Notes: generated by a model from the letters alone, not told the origin. A DNA stretch of 64,000 bases from Microvirga sp. VF16 (GCF_016864375.1 NZ_CP069355.1:1178001-1242000), one strand, 5' to 3'. Shown: positions 43,613-53,071, counted from the first letter of the stretch. Made by a program: numbers and translations.

Positions 43613-44616
43613 CAAAGCTGTTCCTGCATTCGTATGGCCTTCGCTTCCAGTACCGCCACAAACCAGGCTTCGATGTCTTCGCGCTTGTCGATCTTGCTGC
43701 CGATCTCGGATTTGACGGTCTCAACGTTTCGTGCTTCGGACCCAACTATCTCGAAATCTCTGGAATCGAGCCGGCGCATCTTCGCAAGCTTCGCGCCTAT
43801 CTCGAAAAGCGCGGGATGCTCATCGATATCGAGACCGCCGGGACCGAACCGGCGCACATCGAGCATGTGCTGGGGATAGGGCGCGAAGTCGGCGCGGGAT
43901 ACTTGCGGACCTACACCAAGGGAACTCCTGACCGGCGACTTCGCGTCAAGGAAGCCAAAGCCAATCTCTCTGAAGCTGCACTTTTCGCCGAGCGCGTCGG
44001 AATTCCGCTGCTTCTTGAAAATCACGAGGATCTCGCGGCCAGCGAAGTCGCTGGAATCCTTTCACACATCGACAGCCCATGGGTACAGGGTCTTTTCGAT
44101 TATGTGAATTCGATGCTGTTCTATGAGGAGCCGCTGACATCACTGGAACTGATGCGCCCTTGGATACGCTCGGCGCATCTGAAGGACTGCATAATTCTCG
44201 CTCCTGGCCAAGGTGGTCTGCTCGGCGTGCCGATCGGTACAGGCAAAGCTCCAGTGGCCGAAATCACCTCAGCGCTTCTGAACTGGGGTGTCGACCGGAT
44301 CTGTTTCGAAAATACCTGGGCCTATCAAGCCGCGATGCGAGACCGGCGCGGCAATGCCGTTTTGGGCGAAGGATCGTTTGCACATCCCGCCCGACCGCTT
44401 CGTGAACCCGGCGAATACACGCATATCGATGCTCTCATTGAAAGCACTCCGCAGAAAGCCGCCGAGCTGGAGTATTGGGCCCTCGAACAATCTTTACAGT
44501 GGCTCAAAGAACAAATAACGCAATTCAGGCGGATCCACATCCCGGATCCTGGCGACGTGAGCGGGGTAGTGCGAAGGCGAGAAAGGGCTGGGAAAGCTGG
44601 CTCGTCAACGGCCTAG
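43609..44616 (+). CDS. Sugar phosphate isomerase/epimerase-like TIM barrel protein
   Basis: A 335-residue AP-endonuclease-2/xylose-isomerase-like protein. Motifs fitting the metal site: LGFDGLNVSCFGPNYLE, IPLLLENHEDLAASEVAGIL (E and H), LFDYVNSML, SAHLKDCI, and ICFENTW near residue 228. The last 35 residues are basic and variable. Function within the phn operon is not known; it might rearrange a sugar part of an imported phosphonate or release product. The open frame back to 43054 is a shadow of the permease gene. Confidence 0.84.
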   Translation: MTKLFLHSYGLRFQYRHKPGFDVFALVDLAADLGFDGLNVSCFGPNYLEISGIEPAHLRKLRAYLEKRGMLIDIETAGTEPAHIEHVLGIGREVGAGYLRTYTKGTPDRRLRVKEAKANLSEAALFAERVGIPLLLENHEDLAASEVAGILSHIDSPWVQGLFDYVNSMLFYEEPLTSLELMRPWIRSAHLKDCIILAPGQGGLLGVPIGTGKAPVAEITSALLNWGVDRICFENTWAYQAAMRDRRGNAVLGEGSFAHPARPLREPGEYTHIDALIESTPQKAAELEYWALEQSLQWLKEQITQFRRIHIPDPGDVSGVVRRRERAGKAGSSTA

Positions 44617-44758
44617 CCGTGTCGGTTTTCTCGTCACCACAGCTCACCGCCAGAGAATGTCGCCGCTGCGTCCGACGACACCGGCGTGACAATTCTTATG
44701 CCGACGGCGGCAAAGTCAAGCCGATCAAGATCGCCCAAGAAACCGAGGCTGACAGCCA

Positions 44759-45901
44759 ATGAACCTGCAACTCATCAATGCGCACATCGTCCAGGAAGAT
44801 CGCGTTGTCGAAGGCAGCCTGGAAATTCACGACACAATGGTGTCGTCCATCGATTGTGAACCGGTGGATCAGATTGATGTGCTCGATTGCGAGGGTGACT
44901 TCCTGCTGCCCGGCCTGATCGACCTCCACACCGACAATGTCGAACAGTTCATGTTTCCGCGGCCGGGTGTTCAATGGCCCGCACCGCTCGCTGCCGTGCT
45001 TGCACACGATTGGGAGTTGCTCGGCGGCGGCATCACGACGGTGCTCGATGCGCTGTCGCTCGGCGACTACGACAGCGGCGGCACCCGCACCGCCATGCTG
45101 AACGAGACGATCGATGGACTGACTGAGGCGCGGGCCGCCGGTCTTCTGAAGGCCGATCATTATTTTCACTTTCGCTGCGAGCTCTCCGATCCGGCCCTTC
45201 TGACGCTCGTTGAGCGGCATGTCGACAATCCTGGCCTCAGGCTCATCAGCATGATGGATCACACGCCCGGCCAGCGGCAGTGGCACAATCTGACGCTCTA
45301 TCGCGAGTTCCGCCGCAAGAAGAACGCCCGCGTCTGGACGGAGGACGAATTCGCGCTCTACATCGCAGAACGCCGCGAGCACCAGCAGCAATATGTCCCG
45401 TCGAGCCGGTCAACGATCGGACAACTGTGCCGCGAGCGCAGTATTCACATCGCCAGCCACGACGATACGACAGCCGCGGACGTCGATGAATCGCACGCCG
45501 ATGGCATCACGATCAGCGAGTTCCCGACAACGGTCGAGGCGGCGAGCCGCGCCCGCGAACTCGGCATGAAGATCGTCATGGGTTCGCCCAACATCATCCT
45601 CGGCGGTTCGCATTCCGGCAATGTCAGTGCGATGGAGCTCGCCGATCGTGGTCTGCTCGACGTGCTCACCTCCGACTACGTGCCCGGAAGCCTGCTGCAT
45701 GCCGCATTCGCGCTGGTGGCAAAGGGCTTCGATCTCCCGGAGGCGGTCGCGATGGTGACGAAGAATCCCGCCGAGTTACTCGGTTTTACCGATCGCGGCC
45801 GCGTCGCATCGGGCCTGCGCGCCGACCTGATCCGTGTCCGCCTCGTCGACGGCGTGCCGGTGATCCGCAACATCTGGGTCGCGGGTCGACAATATCTCTA
45901 A
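44759..45901 (+). CDS. phnM: PhnM, ribose 1-methylphosphonate 5-triphosphate diphosphatase (copy 2)
   Basis: A 380-residue paralogue of the 19535 gene with every diagnostic motif: LPGLIDLHTDNVE, SMMDHTPGQRQW, ASHDDTTAADVDESHADG, PNIILGGSHSGN, SDYVPGSLLHAAF. It comes 142 bases after the isomerase gene, a gap where no promoter pattern was clear. No DeoR gene precedes it, unlike copy 1. Confidence 0.97.
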   Translation: MNLQLINAHIVQEDRVVEGSLEIHDTMVSSIDCEPVDQIDVLDCEGDFLLPGLIDLHTDNVEQFMFPRPGVQWPAPLAAVLAHDWELLGGGITTVLDALSLGDYDSGGTRTAMLNETIDGLTEARAAGLLKADHYFHFRCELSDPALLTLVERHVDNPGLRLISMMDHTPGQRQWHNLTLYREFRRKKNARVWTEDEFALYIAERREHQQQYVPSSRSTIGQLCRERSIHIASHDDTTAADVDESHADGITISEFPTTVEAASRARELGMKIVMGSPNIILGGSHSGNVSAMELADRGLLDVLTSDYVPGSLLHAAFALVAKGFDLPEAVAMVTKNPAELLGFTDRGRVASGLRADLIRVRLVDGVPVIRNIWVAGRQYL

Positions 45902-45932
45902 CGGGCTTCCCAAGCCCAAGGGAACTAAAACT

Positions 45933-46415
45933 ATGAATTCGAACAGTAAGATGGAAGCGGAACAGACTGCTATCGCGCCGCGATCCGACTGGCTTGGCAT
46001 TCTGTCGCGCAGTATCGGCAGTGAGCTCGAGGCCTTGGCGTCCGAGCTTGCGACCGGATTGGCATTTGAATGGCTGAGGACGCCTGATGTCGGCCTGGTG
46101 ATGGTCCGAGGTCGTGCGGGTGGCACTGGGAACGTGTTCAATCTCGGCGAGATGACAGTGACCCGCGCGTCGATGCGGCTTGAAGACGGCATTGTCGGCC
46201 ACGGCTATGTCCAGGGCCGCGACAAGCGTCAGGCTGAACTGGCGGCGATCGTCGATGCGTTGCTGCAGCGGCCGGAACGTTATGAGGAAATCATGGCGAA
46301 GGTTATCGAGCCGCTGCGGGAACTAGCCGAAGCAAGGCGTCTCAAACAAAGCCACAAGGCAGCAGCGACCAAGGTCGAGTTCTTCACCATGGTCCGTGGG
46401 GAGAACCCGGCATGA
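45933..46415 (+). CDS. phnG: PhnG, C-P lyase core subunit (copy 2)
   Basis: A 160-residue core subunit: LEALASELATGLAFEWLRTP, GLVMVRGRAGGTGNVFNLGE, MTVTRASMRL, VGHGYVQGRDKRQAELAAIV. The N-terminus is six residues longer than copy 1. Four-base overlap with phnH. Confidence 0.97.
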   Translation: MNSNSKMEAEQTAIAPRSDWLGILSRSIGSELEALASELATGLAFEWLRTPDVGLVMVRGRAGGTGNVFNLGEMTVTRASMRLEDGIVGHGYVQGRDKRQAELAAIVDALLQRPERYEEIMAKVIEPLRELAEARRLKQSHKAAATKVEFFTMVRGENPA

Positions 46416-47065
46416 CGGTACAGTCTTCAACATCATCCCTTCTCCGTTCCTCCTCCTCGGGCGGCGCTTCACTGAAGCCCGGCTTTGCCGATCCAGTCTT
46501 CGACGCCCAAGCGGTGTTTCGCGCGAGCCTGATTGCGACGGCCTATCCCGGCCGTGTGGTGCCACTTGAGCATACCTTGGCACCGCCACGGCCCTTCTCA
46601 TCGGCGACTGCGGCACTCTGCCTGACGCTCATGGATTTCGAGACGCCGGCCTGGCTCGACCGGCAAACGGCATCCGGCGACGCGGCAGCCTGGCTGCGCT
46701 TTCACTGCAGCCTGCCCGTCACAGACAATCCTATGGCGGCTCTCTTCGCCGTCGTCACCGATCCCATGACAATGCCGCGCCTCTTTGAATTCCACCAAGG
46801 CGACGTGGAATATCCGGACCGCTCGACGACGCTTATCATCCAGGTTCCATCCTTCACGGAGGGACCAACGACCATCTGGACCGGCCCTGGCATCAAGACG
46901 AGCGCGAGCATCGCCATCGGCGGGCTGCCCTTCTGGTTCTGGTCAGACTGGGAACTCAACGGCGAGCTCTATCCGCGCGGGATCGACGTCATCTTCACTT
47001 GCGGCAATGCCTTGATCGGGCTGCCGCGTACGATCAAAGCGACAGATGGCACAGTGGAGGCTTGA
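46412..47065 (+). CDS. phnH: PhnH, C-P lyase core subunit (copy 2)
   Basis: A 217-residue core subunit: KPGFADPVFDAQAVFRASL, ALCLTLMDFETPAW, FHQGDVEYPDRSTTLIIQV, GPGIKTS, LYPRGIDVIFTCG. A serine-rich N-terminal stretch (SSLLRSSSSGG) is not in copy 1. Its stop is directly followed by the phnI start. Confidence 0.97.
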   Translation: MTVQSSTSSLLRSSSSGGASLKPGFADPVFDAQAVFRASLIATAYPGRVVPLEHTLAPPRPFSSATAALCLTLMDFETPAWLDRQTASGDAAAWLRFHCSLPVTDNPMAALFAVVTDPMTMPRLFEFHQGDVEYPDRSTTLIIQVPSFTEGPTTIWTGPGIKTSASIAIGGLPFWFWSDWELNGELYPRGIDVIFTCGNALIGLPRTIKATDGTVEA

Positions 47066-48172
47066 ATGTATGTTGCAGTCAAGGGCGGCGAACAGGCCAT
47101 CCTCAACACCCACAGACTGATCTCGGAAACGCGCCGCGGTGATGCGGCCTTGGCCGAACTGACGCTCGCCCAGATCACCGAGCAGTTCGGTCTCGCCGTC
47201 GACCGAGTGATGACCGAAGGCTCGGTCTATGACCGCGAGCTTGCCGCACTCGCTCTCAAGCAGGCGCAGGGAGATGTGATCGAGGCGATCTTCCTGCTGC
47301 GTGCCTATCGCACCACGCTGCCTCGGGTCGCCATGTCGGAACCGATCGATACATCCAGAATGACGATCCGCCGCCGCATCTCGGCGACCTTCAAGGACAT
47401 CCCGGGCGGTCAGGTGCTTGGCCCTACCTACGACTACACCCATCGGCTTCTCGACTTCGCACTCGCCGCCGAGGGACTTGAACGACCACAGGCGGCGCTT
47501 GGTCCCAAGCCACTTGACGAAGACATCCCGCGGGTCATCGACCTGCTCGACAGCGAAGGCCTGATAGAGGAGGAGACCGACAACGGCGACAAAGAAGTCT
47601 TCGACCTAACTCGCGAGCCGATGCGCTTTCCATCCGGCCGCGACCAGCGCCTGCAGAACCTTGCCCGCGGTGACGAGGGCTTTCTGCTCGGGCTCGCCTA
47701 TTCCACGACCCGCGGCTATGGCGGTGCCCATCCCTTCGTCGGCGAACTGAGACTGGGCGAAGTGACGGTCGAGATCGTCCCGGAGGAGCTCGGTTTTCCC
47801 ATCGTTGTCGCCGAGGTCACAGTCACCGAATGCCAGATGATCAACCAGTTCCGTGGCACGGCCGCCAAGCCACCGCAGTTCACCCGCGGTTACGGGCTCA
47901 CCTTTGGCCATAGCGAGCGCAAGGCGATGGCGATGGCCCTGGTCGACCGAGCGTTGCGCGCAGGGGAACTCGGCGAGGATGTGCGCTACCCGGCCCAAGA
48001 CGAGGAATTCGTGCTCTCACACACGGACAATCTCGAGGCGAATGGCCTAGTCTCGCATTTCAAGCTGCCGCATTACGTCGATTTCCAAGCGGAACTGCAG
48101 CTCGTGCGCAGGCTGCGGAGTGAACACGAGGCCACCCGCGCGAAAGCACAAACGAAGGAGGCCGCCGAATGA
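47066..48172 (+). CDS. phnI: PhnI, nucleosidase subunit of C-P lyase (copy 2)
   Basis: A 368-residue subunit: MYVAVKGGEQAILNTHRLIS, ITEQFGLAVDRVMTEGS, ALKQAQGDVIEAIFLLRAYR, QRLQNLARGDEGFLLGLAYS, ECQMINQF, GYGLTFGHSERKAMAMALVD. All segments shared with copy 1 are intact. Overlaps phnJ by four bases. Confidence 0.97.
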   Translation: MYVAVKGGEQAILNTHRLISETRRGDAALAELTLAQITEQFGLAVDRVMTEGSVYDRELAALALKQAQGDVIEAIFLLRAYRTTLPRVAMSEPIDTSRMTIRRRISATFKDIPGGQVLGPTYDYTHRLLDFALAAEGLERPQAALGPKPLDEDIPRVIDLLDSEGLIEEETDNGDKEVFDLTREPMRFPSGRDQRLQNLARGDEGFLLGLAYSTTRGYGGAHPFVGELRLGEVTVEIVPEELGFPIVVAEVTVTECQMINQFRGTAAKPPQFTRGYGLTFGHSERKAMAMALVDRALRAGELGEDVRYPAQDEEFVLSHTDNLEANGLVSHFKLPHYVDFQAELQLVRRLRSEHEATRAKAQTKEAAE

Positions 48173-49062
48173 ATGGCGCCACGACTACAAACGACGGCGA
48201 CAATGGCTACAACTTCGCCTATCTCGACGAGCAGACGAAGCGGATGATCCGCCGCACGTTGCTGAAGGCCTTGTCCATCCCCGGCTACCAGGTGCCGTTC
48301 GGCGGCCGCGAGATGCCGCTTGCCTATGGCTGGGGCACCGGCGGCATCCAGGTGACCGCGGCCGTCATCGGACCTGATGATGTCCTGAAGGTGATCGACC
48401 AGGGCGCCGATGACACCACCAATGCCGTCTCCATCCGCCGATTCTTCCAGACGGTTGCCGCCGTCGCCGTCACCGAATCCACTGAAGAAGCGACCATCGT
48501 CCAGACCCGCCACCGGGTTCCGGAAACACCGCTGAAAGAAGGGCAGGTTCTGGTGTACCAAGTGCCGCAGCCGGAGGCTTTGAAGACAATCGATCCGCGC
48601 GAGACCGAGACCCGCAAGATGCATGCCTATGCAGAGTATGGCGCCATGCAGGTCACCCTCTACGAGGATATCGCCCGGTTCGGCCGCATTGCCAAGACCT
48701 ACGATTATCCAGTTCTCGTTAACGGTCGGCATTTGATGTCGCCTTCGCCGATCCCAAAGTTCGACAATCCGAAGATGGAGGATAATCCGGCCATCCAGTT
48801 GTTCGGCGCCGGCCGCGAGAAACGCATTTATGCCATACCGCCCTACACCTCCGTGCGCAGCCTCGACTTCGACGACCATCCCTTCGAGGTGCAGAGCTGG
48901 AAGGGCTGCTGCGCGCTCTGCAGCTCGACGACGAGCTACCTCGACGAGGTGATCACCGACGACAAGGGCAGCCGCATGTTTGTCTGCTCCGACACCGATT
49001 TCTGCAACACCCGTCAGGCGGAGGCCGCGGCACAACCGAAGGTCGCCGGAGGTGAGGAATGA
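48169..49062 (+). CDS. phnJ: PhnJ, radical SAM C-P lyase (copy 2)
   Basis: A 297-residue catalytic subunit. The cysteine set CALC, 21 residues, C, five residues, C is preserved (CALCSS, then MFVCSDTDFCNTRQ), so this copy should also be able to cleave C-P bonds. GYQVPFGGREMPLAYGWGTG and ARFGRIAKTYDYP agree with copy 1. An extra cysteine precedes CALC. Short overlaps with phnI and phnK. Confidence 0.98.
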   Translation: MNGATTTNDGDNGYNFAYLDEQTKRMIRRTLLKALSIPGYQVPFGGREMPLAYGWGTGGIQVTAAVIGPDDVLKVIDQGADDTTNAVSIRRFFQTVAAVAVTESTEEATIVQTRHRVPETPLKEGQVLVYQVPQPEALKTIDPRETETRKMHAYAEYGAMQVTLYEDIARFGRIAKTYDYPVLVNGRHLMSPSPIPKFDNPKMEDNPAIQLFGAGREKRIYAIPPYTSVRSLDFDDHPFEVQSWKGCCALCSSTTSYLDEVITDDKGSRMFVCSDTDFCNTRQAEAAAQPKVAGGEE

Positions 49063-49862
49063 CCACCAATGCAATTCGCAAGTTGGCTCCGAGGCCGCCG
49101 CTGCTCGAAGTATCGAGCCTTTGCAAGTTCTATGGCGGCCAGATCGGCTGCCGCGACATTTCCTTCGCGATCCGACCCGGCGAAGTGCTCGGCATTGTCG
49201 GCGAAAGCGGCTCCGGCAAGTCGACCCTGCTCGCCTGCCTATCGGGCCGGCTGACACCCGATTCCGGCACGATCACCTATGACATTGAGGGTCACGGCCC
49301 GGTCGACATCCTGAGGCTCTCCGAGCCAGAGCGTCGTCGACTCGCCCGCACCGACTGGGGCATCGTCCACCAAAACCCCCGGGACGGATTGCGCATGGAT
49401 GTGAGTGCCGGCGGCAACATCGGCGAGCGGCCAATGGCGATTGGCGCCCGACACTACGGGAACATCCGCACTGAGGCCCAGGACTGGCTCCAGAAGGTCG
49501 AGATCGACCTTGCCCGCACCGACGACCAGCCACGCACCTTCTCCGGCGGCATGCAGCAGCGCCTGCAGATCGCCCGCAACCTCGTCACCCGCCCGCGATT
49601 GGTGTTCATGGACGAGCCGACCGGCGGCCTCGACGTCTCGGTGCAAGCCCGCCTGCTCGATCTCTTGCGCGGGCTCGTACGAGAGCTTGGCATTGCCGCC
49701 ATCATCGTCACTCATGACCTTGCCGTGGTGCGGCTGCTCGCCGACCGGCTGATGGTCATGCAGCGCGGCCGGGTCATCGAGCAGGGCCTGACCGACCAGG
49801 TACTCGACGATCCGCATCACCCCTATACGCAACTGCTCGTCTCCTCCGTCCCCCAGGTTTGA
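49059..49862 (+). CDS. phnK: PhnK, ABC-type ATPase of the C-P lyase complex (copy 2)
   Basis: A 267-residue ATPase: Walker A GESGSGKST, IVHQNPRDGLRM, signature FSGGMQQRLQIARNL, Walker B LVFMDEPTGGLDVS. Very close to copy 1 in protein sequence, while third codon positions have changed widely. Confidence 0.97.
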   Translation: MTTNAIRKLAPRPPLLEVSSLCKFYGGQIGCRDISFAIRPGEVLGIVGESGSGKSTLLACLSGRLTPDSGTITYDIEGHGPVDILRLSEPERRRLARTDWGIVHQNPRDGLRMDVSAGGNIGERPMAIGARHYGNIRTEAQDWLQKVEIDLARTDDQPRTFSGGMQQRLQIARNLVTRPRLVFMDEPTGGLDVSVQARLLDLLRGLVRELGIAAIIVTHDLAVVRLLADRLMVMQRGRVIEQGLTDQVLDDPHHPYTQLLVSSVPQV

Positions 49863-49877
49863 GACGAAAGGACCCCG

Positions 49878-50609
49878 ATGACCATTCGTTTGCACGCCAA
49901 GGGTCTGACCAAGACCTTCACGCTCCACACCCAGGGCGGCATTGTCCTGCCTGTCTTCGACAACATCGAGCTTGCGGTGAAATCGAGCGAGTGCGTCTGC
50001 CTGCACGGGCCGTCCGGCGCCGGCAAGTCGACGCTGCTGCGCTCGCTTTACGCCAACTACAAGCCAGATGAGGGACAGATCCTCGTCGAGCACATGGGCG
50101 AGTCTCTCGACCTGCTCGACGCCGAGCCCTGGGAAGTGGTGGAGATCCGCCGGTGGACGATCGGCTATGTGAGCCAGTTCCTGCGGGTCATCCCCCGCGT
50201 CGGTGCCCTCGACATCGTCGCCGAGCCGGCAATCGCCAACGGCATGCCAGCCGAAAAGGCCAAGGTGCGCGCCAAGACGCTGCTGACCCGCTTGCGTATC
50301 CCAGAGCGTCTCTGGTCGGTGGCGCCGGCCACCTTTTCCGGCGGCGAGCAGCAGCGCGTCAACATCGCCCGAGGCTTCATCGTCGAATATCCCGTCCTGC
50401 TGCTTGACGAACCTACTGCCTCGCTTGACGCCGCCAACCGAGCGACCGTCATTGACCTGATCAACGAGGCGAAGGCGCGCGGCGCCGCCATCGTCGGCAT
50501 CTTCCATGACGAGGAGGTGCGTGAAGCCGTTGCCGACAGGCTATTCGAGATCGGCACTCAGTCCGCCGCAAGGGCTGTGCCAGCCGCGCAGCAGAAGGTT
50601 TGCGCCTGA
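49878..50609 (+). CDS. phnL: PhnL, ABC-type ATPase of the C-P lyase complex (copy 2)
   Basis: A 243-residue ATPase: Walker A GPSGAGKSTLLRSLYANYKP, YVSQFLRVIPRV, signature FSGGEQQRVNIARGF, Walker B VLLLDEPTASLDAA. The C-terminus is ten residues longer than copy 1. Its stop overlaps the DUF1045 start (TGATG), unlike copy 1, where phnL ends the operon. Confidence 0.97.
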   Translation: MTIRLHAKGLTKTFTLHTQGGIVLPVFDNIELAVKSSECVCLHGPSGAGKSTLLRSLYANYKPDEGQILVEHMGESLDLLDAEPWEVVEIRRWTIGYVSQFLRVIPRVGALDIVAEPAIANGMPAEKAKVRAKTLLTRLRIPERLWSVAPATFSGGEQQRVNIARGFIVEYPVLLLDEPTASLDAANRATVIDLINEAKARGAAIVGIFHDEEVREAVADRLFEIGTQSAARAVPAAQQKVCA

Positions 50610-51325
50610 TGCCGGAACCGTCGACTCCTCGCTATGCCATTTACTACACACCCGCTCGGGAGCATCCGCTGACCGTGGCCGCGGCGTGGTGGCTCGGGCG
50701 CGATGCCTTCGGGCGGAGCGGGATGGCGGAGGATGCCCAGCCGGAAGCGGACCGGCTGCTGATCGCCGAGCCGCGCCGCTACGGCTTCCACGCCACGCTC
50801 AAGGCGCCGTTCCGGCCGCGGCCGGGGACCAGCCGGCCAGAGCTGGCGGAAGCGCTCCGGCGGTTCGCTGAGAGCCAGCCACCATGCCCGATCGGCCCCT
50901 TGCGGGTGGCCGTGCTCGGCAGCTTCGTTGCGCTGGTGCCCCGTGCCGCATCGCCCGTGCTCCAGGACTTTGCCGCCCAGGTGGTGTCGGACTTCGATGC
51001 TTTTCGCGCGCCGCTGACGGAGGCGGAATGGCACCGGCGGCGGCAGTCCGGCCTCGATGCGACGGAAACGGGCTATCTGGAGCAATGGGGCTATCCGTAT
51101 GTCTTCGACCGGTTCCGGTTTCACCTGACCCTGACCGGGCCGGTGCCCGAGGCCGCGCGCGACGGCGTGGCCCGGCGCCTGGAGGCGCTGTTTGCACCGC
51201 TGCTCGACGAGGACTTCCTCCTCGATGCGCTGACCCTGTTTGAGCAGGATCACCCGGCCGGTGAGTTCACAGCCACCGCCCGGTTCGCACTGTCCGTGCC
51301 ACTGCAGGAAGCGGCACAGGCATGA
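50609..51325 (+). CDS. DUF1045 phosphonate-operon protein, 2H phosphoesterase-like (copy 2)
   Basis: A 238-residue paralogue of 32820-33584, alike at roughly nine of ten residues by eye and similar even at synonymous positions. The HxT pairs are H61-A-T and H172-L-T, again 111 apart. ATG 50609 overlaps the phnL stop; a TTG at 50600 is less likely. Suggested role as for copy 1: opening the cyclic phosphate before PhnN. Confidence 0.92.
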   Translation: MPEPSTPRYAIYYTPAREHPLTVAAAWWLGRDAFGRSGMAEDAQPEADRLLIAEPRRYGFHATLKAPFRPRPGTSRPELAEALRRFAESQPPCPIGPLRVAVLGSFVALVPRAASPVLQDFAAQVVSDFDAFRAPLTEAEWHRRRQSGLDATETGYLEQWGYPYVFDRFRFHLTLTGPVPEAARDGVARRLEALFAPLLDEDFLLDALTLFEQDHPAGEFTATARFALSVPLQEAAQA

Positions 51326-51885
51326 GGGCAGGGGGCTCCGTCACCGGCACGCTGGTCCTGGTCGTGGGTCCGAGCGGCGCCGGCAAGGACACCCTGCTGA
51401 CCTGCGCACGGGCGGCGCTCGCTTCCGACGAGCGCTTCCGCTTCGTGCGGCGGGTCATCACCCGGCCGCCCGGCGGCGGGGAGGACAGCGCGTTCCTCAC
51501 CGAGGAGGCCTTTCGCACGCGCATGGTGCAAGGAGCGTTCGCGCTGCACTGGCAGGCGCACGGCCTGTGCTACGGCCTGCCGGTGGAGGTGGATGCATGG
51601 CTGGCGCAAGGCCGGGTGGTGGTGGCGAACGGGTCGCGCGCGATCGTGCCGGAGGCGCGGCGCCAATACACCCGCCTGAAGGTCGTGAACGTCACCGCCC
51701 CGCCTGCGGTGCTGGCCGAACGGCTGCGCCAACGCGGCCGCGAGGCGGGCGAGACGGTGTCCGGTCGCTTGCAGCGCGGCGGCGCATTTGAGCTCGATGG
51801 ACCGGATGTCGAGGAGATCGACAACTCCGGTCCGCCGGACGTGGCCGCGGAATGCTTCATCCGCACTCTTCGTGCATGGGCGTAA
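51322..51885 (+). CDS. phnN: PhnN, ribose 1,5-bisphosphokinase (copy 2)
   Basis: A 187-residue kinase with P-loop VVGPSGAGKDTLL, FRFVRRVITRPPGGGEDSAF, FALHWQAHGLCYGLP and a GPDVEEIDNSGPPDVAAE end. Nearly the same as the 33581 copy. Last gene of the long second phn operon; it overlaps DUF1045 by four bases. Confidence 0.96.
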   Translation: MRAGGSVTGTLVLVVGPSGAGKDTLLTCARAALASDERFRFVRRVITRPPGGGEDSAFLTEEAFRTRMVQGAFALHWQAHGLCYGLPVEVDAWLAQGRVVVANGSRAIVPEARRQYTRLKVVNVTAPPAVLAERLRQRGREAGETVSGRLQRGGAFELDGPDVEEIDNSGPPDVAAECFIRTLRAWA

Positions 51886-51904
51886 GAAAAGGACATCCAG
51901 AGCG

Positions 51905-52090
51905 ATGGCCCTCCAGGAAATCGAAGCCGTCGCTCAAGCCCTCTATGAGATCCAGGTGGAAGCACGAAGCTGGGAGCGAGAACCCGAGCGGCTCAAGAGA
52001 CGGTTCCGTGAGGAGGCCCGAGCTGCCATTGCTGCCCTGGACGAGCATCACATCCGCCATCACCGCTCAAAGTCAGCTCAGCCTCTTTAG
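51905..52090 (+). CDS. Small charged protein, paralogue of the 18148 product
   Basis: A 61-residue protein: IEAVAQALYEIQVEARSWER, EPERLKRRFREEARAAIAAL, DEHHIRHHRSKSAQPL. Probably all helical with a basic tail. It starts 20 bases after phnN, with GGAC and CCAGAG ahead of the ATG. Conservation with the gene at 18148-18306 supports it. Function unknown. 52091-52315 holds nothing recognisable. Confidence 0.7.
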   Translation: MALQEIEAVAQALYEIQVEARSWEREPERLKRRFREEARAAIAALDEHHIRHHRSKSAQPL

Positions 52091-52315
52091 ACATTCAGGA
52101 CCATCCGGCCCATTACCGTTCATGTCCCGGATTTGTCCAGGTTACGGAGGTTTCTGCGCAAGCCTTGCACGCTCCCCACATTGTCTCAATGCTCAACAGC
52201 TACTTGGGCTGGGCAACGGCAGCCACCGGATTTGAACTTCGGCAACGATCTTTCGATCATCAGAACTGAGCATAAATCGCTTATCAGACTTCATGAGTGT
52301 GCCTCATGTCGCTCG

Positions 52316-53071
52316 TCAGAAGCGCACCACTAGCTCAAGCCAGCGTGTCGAGACACACGATTGGCTGTACGCAATTGGTTGCCCGTGCTCGTCGACATCA
52401 AGACTCAAAATTGTCATCACGGGCAGCGTCCGCGCCTGATCCAATAATTCCGCTTCCGCGCGGCTGGGCATCCGGGCGCTTATTCTCGTCTCTTTCCGCT
52501 GATACTTATCAACTCCAAGTCTCGCCAAAGAGGTACTGATCGACCCCGTTTCGTCGATGTAATTTTCGATTCCAATGAAGCGCGGGAGCGGAAAATACAT
52601 TGCGGAAAGCGTCGCAGGGATTCCGTTTATGCCTCCGAGCAGATCGACGCGTTGCACGGGCGACCGGCTCCGAAGCCGAAGGGCTCGCGACACTGTTTGA
52701 TCAGCTTGGACCCGTTTAGATCCGAGCACCTTCCTGTCATTGCTTCGACTGAGCTGGCGAATGGTGGCGCTCAGGCGTCCTTCCGGAGTAACTTCATGCG
52801 CGACGGTCCTTTCGCGGACGTAGATGCCGTGACCGTGCTCGACCCGTATCAGTTCCTTGTCGCGCAAAGCGTCTAAGGCCCGCCGAACCGTGTGTCGATG
52901 AACATCGAACCGGAGTGCGAGTTCTGCCTCCGTGGGGAGCCGGTCGCCCGCGGCCAACTCGCCCTTCTTGATGTCCCGCTCCAGCTCCGCTTGCACTTGT
53001 CGCCACAGAGGCAATGCGCGAGCTCGATCGACCACCCCTTGCTCGAGTGGAGGCAGAACCTTCCGCACCAT
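52316..53071 (-). CDS. phnF: PhnF-type GntR regulator
   Basis: A 251-residue regulator. Winged helix: LPTEAELALRFDVHRHTVRR and LIRVEHGHGIYVRER. UTRA domain: MYFPLPRFIGIENYIDETG, VDKYQRKETRISARMPSRAE, ILSLDVDEHGQPIAYSQS. The RISARMPS segment and the spacing fit the phosphonate regulator PhnF. It is divergent from the sugar-phosphate-type importer at 53295 and likely represses it. The last 15 residues differ from the usual family end. Confidence 0.86.
   Translation of the reverse strand: MVRKVLPPLEQGVVDRARALPLWRQVQAELERDIKKGELAAGDRLPTEAELALRFDVHRHTVRRALDALRDKELIRVEHGHGIYVRERTVAHEVTPEGRLSATIRQLSRSNDRKVLGSKRVQADQTVSRALRLRSRSPVQRVDLLGGINGIPATLSAMYFPLPRFIGIENYIDETGSISTSLARLGVDKYQRKETRISARMPSRAEAELLDQARTLPVMTILSLDVDEHGQPIAYSQSCVSTRWLELVVRF

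Noticed and set aside
44675..44693. Possible Pho box before phnM copy 2
   Set aside because: Units TTGTCAC and GTGTCGT are in phase only on the minus strand, pointing away from phnM, and the second unit is weak.
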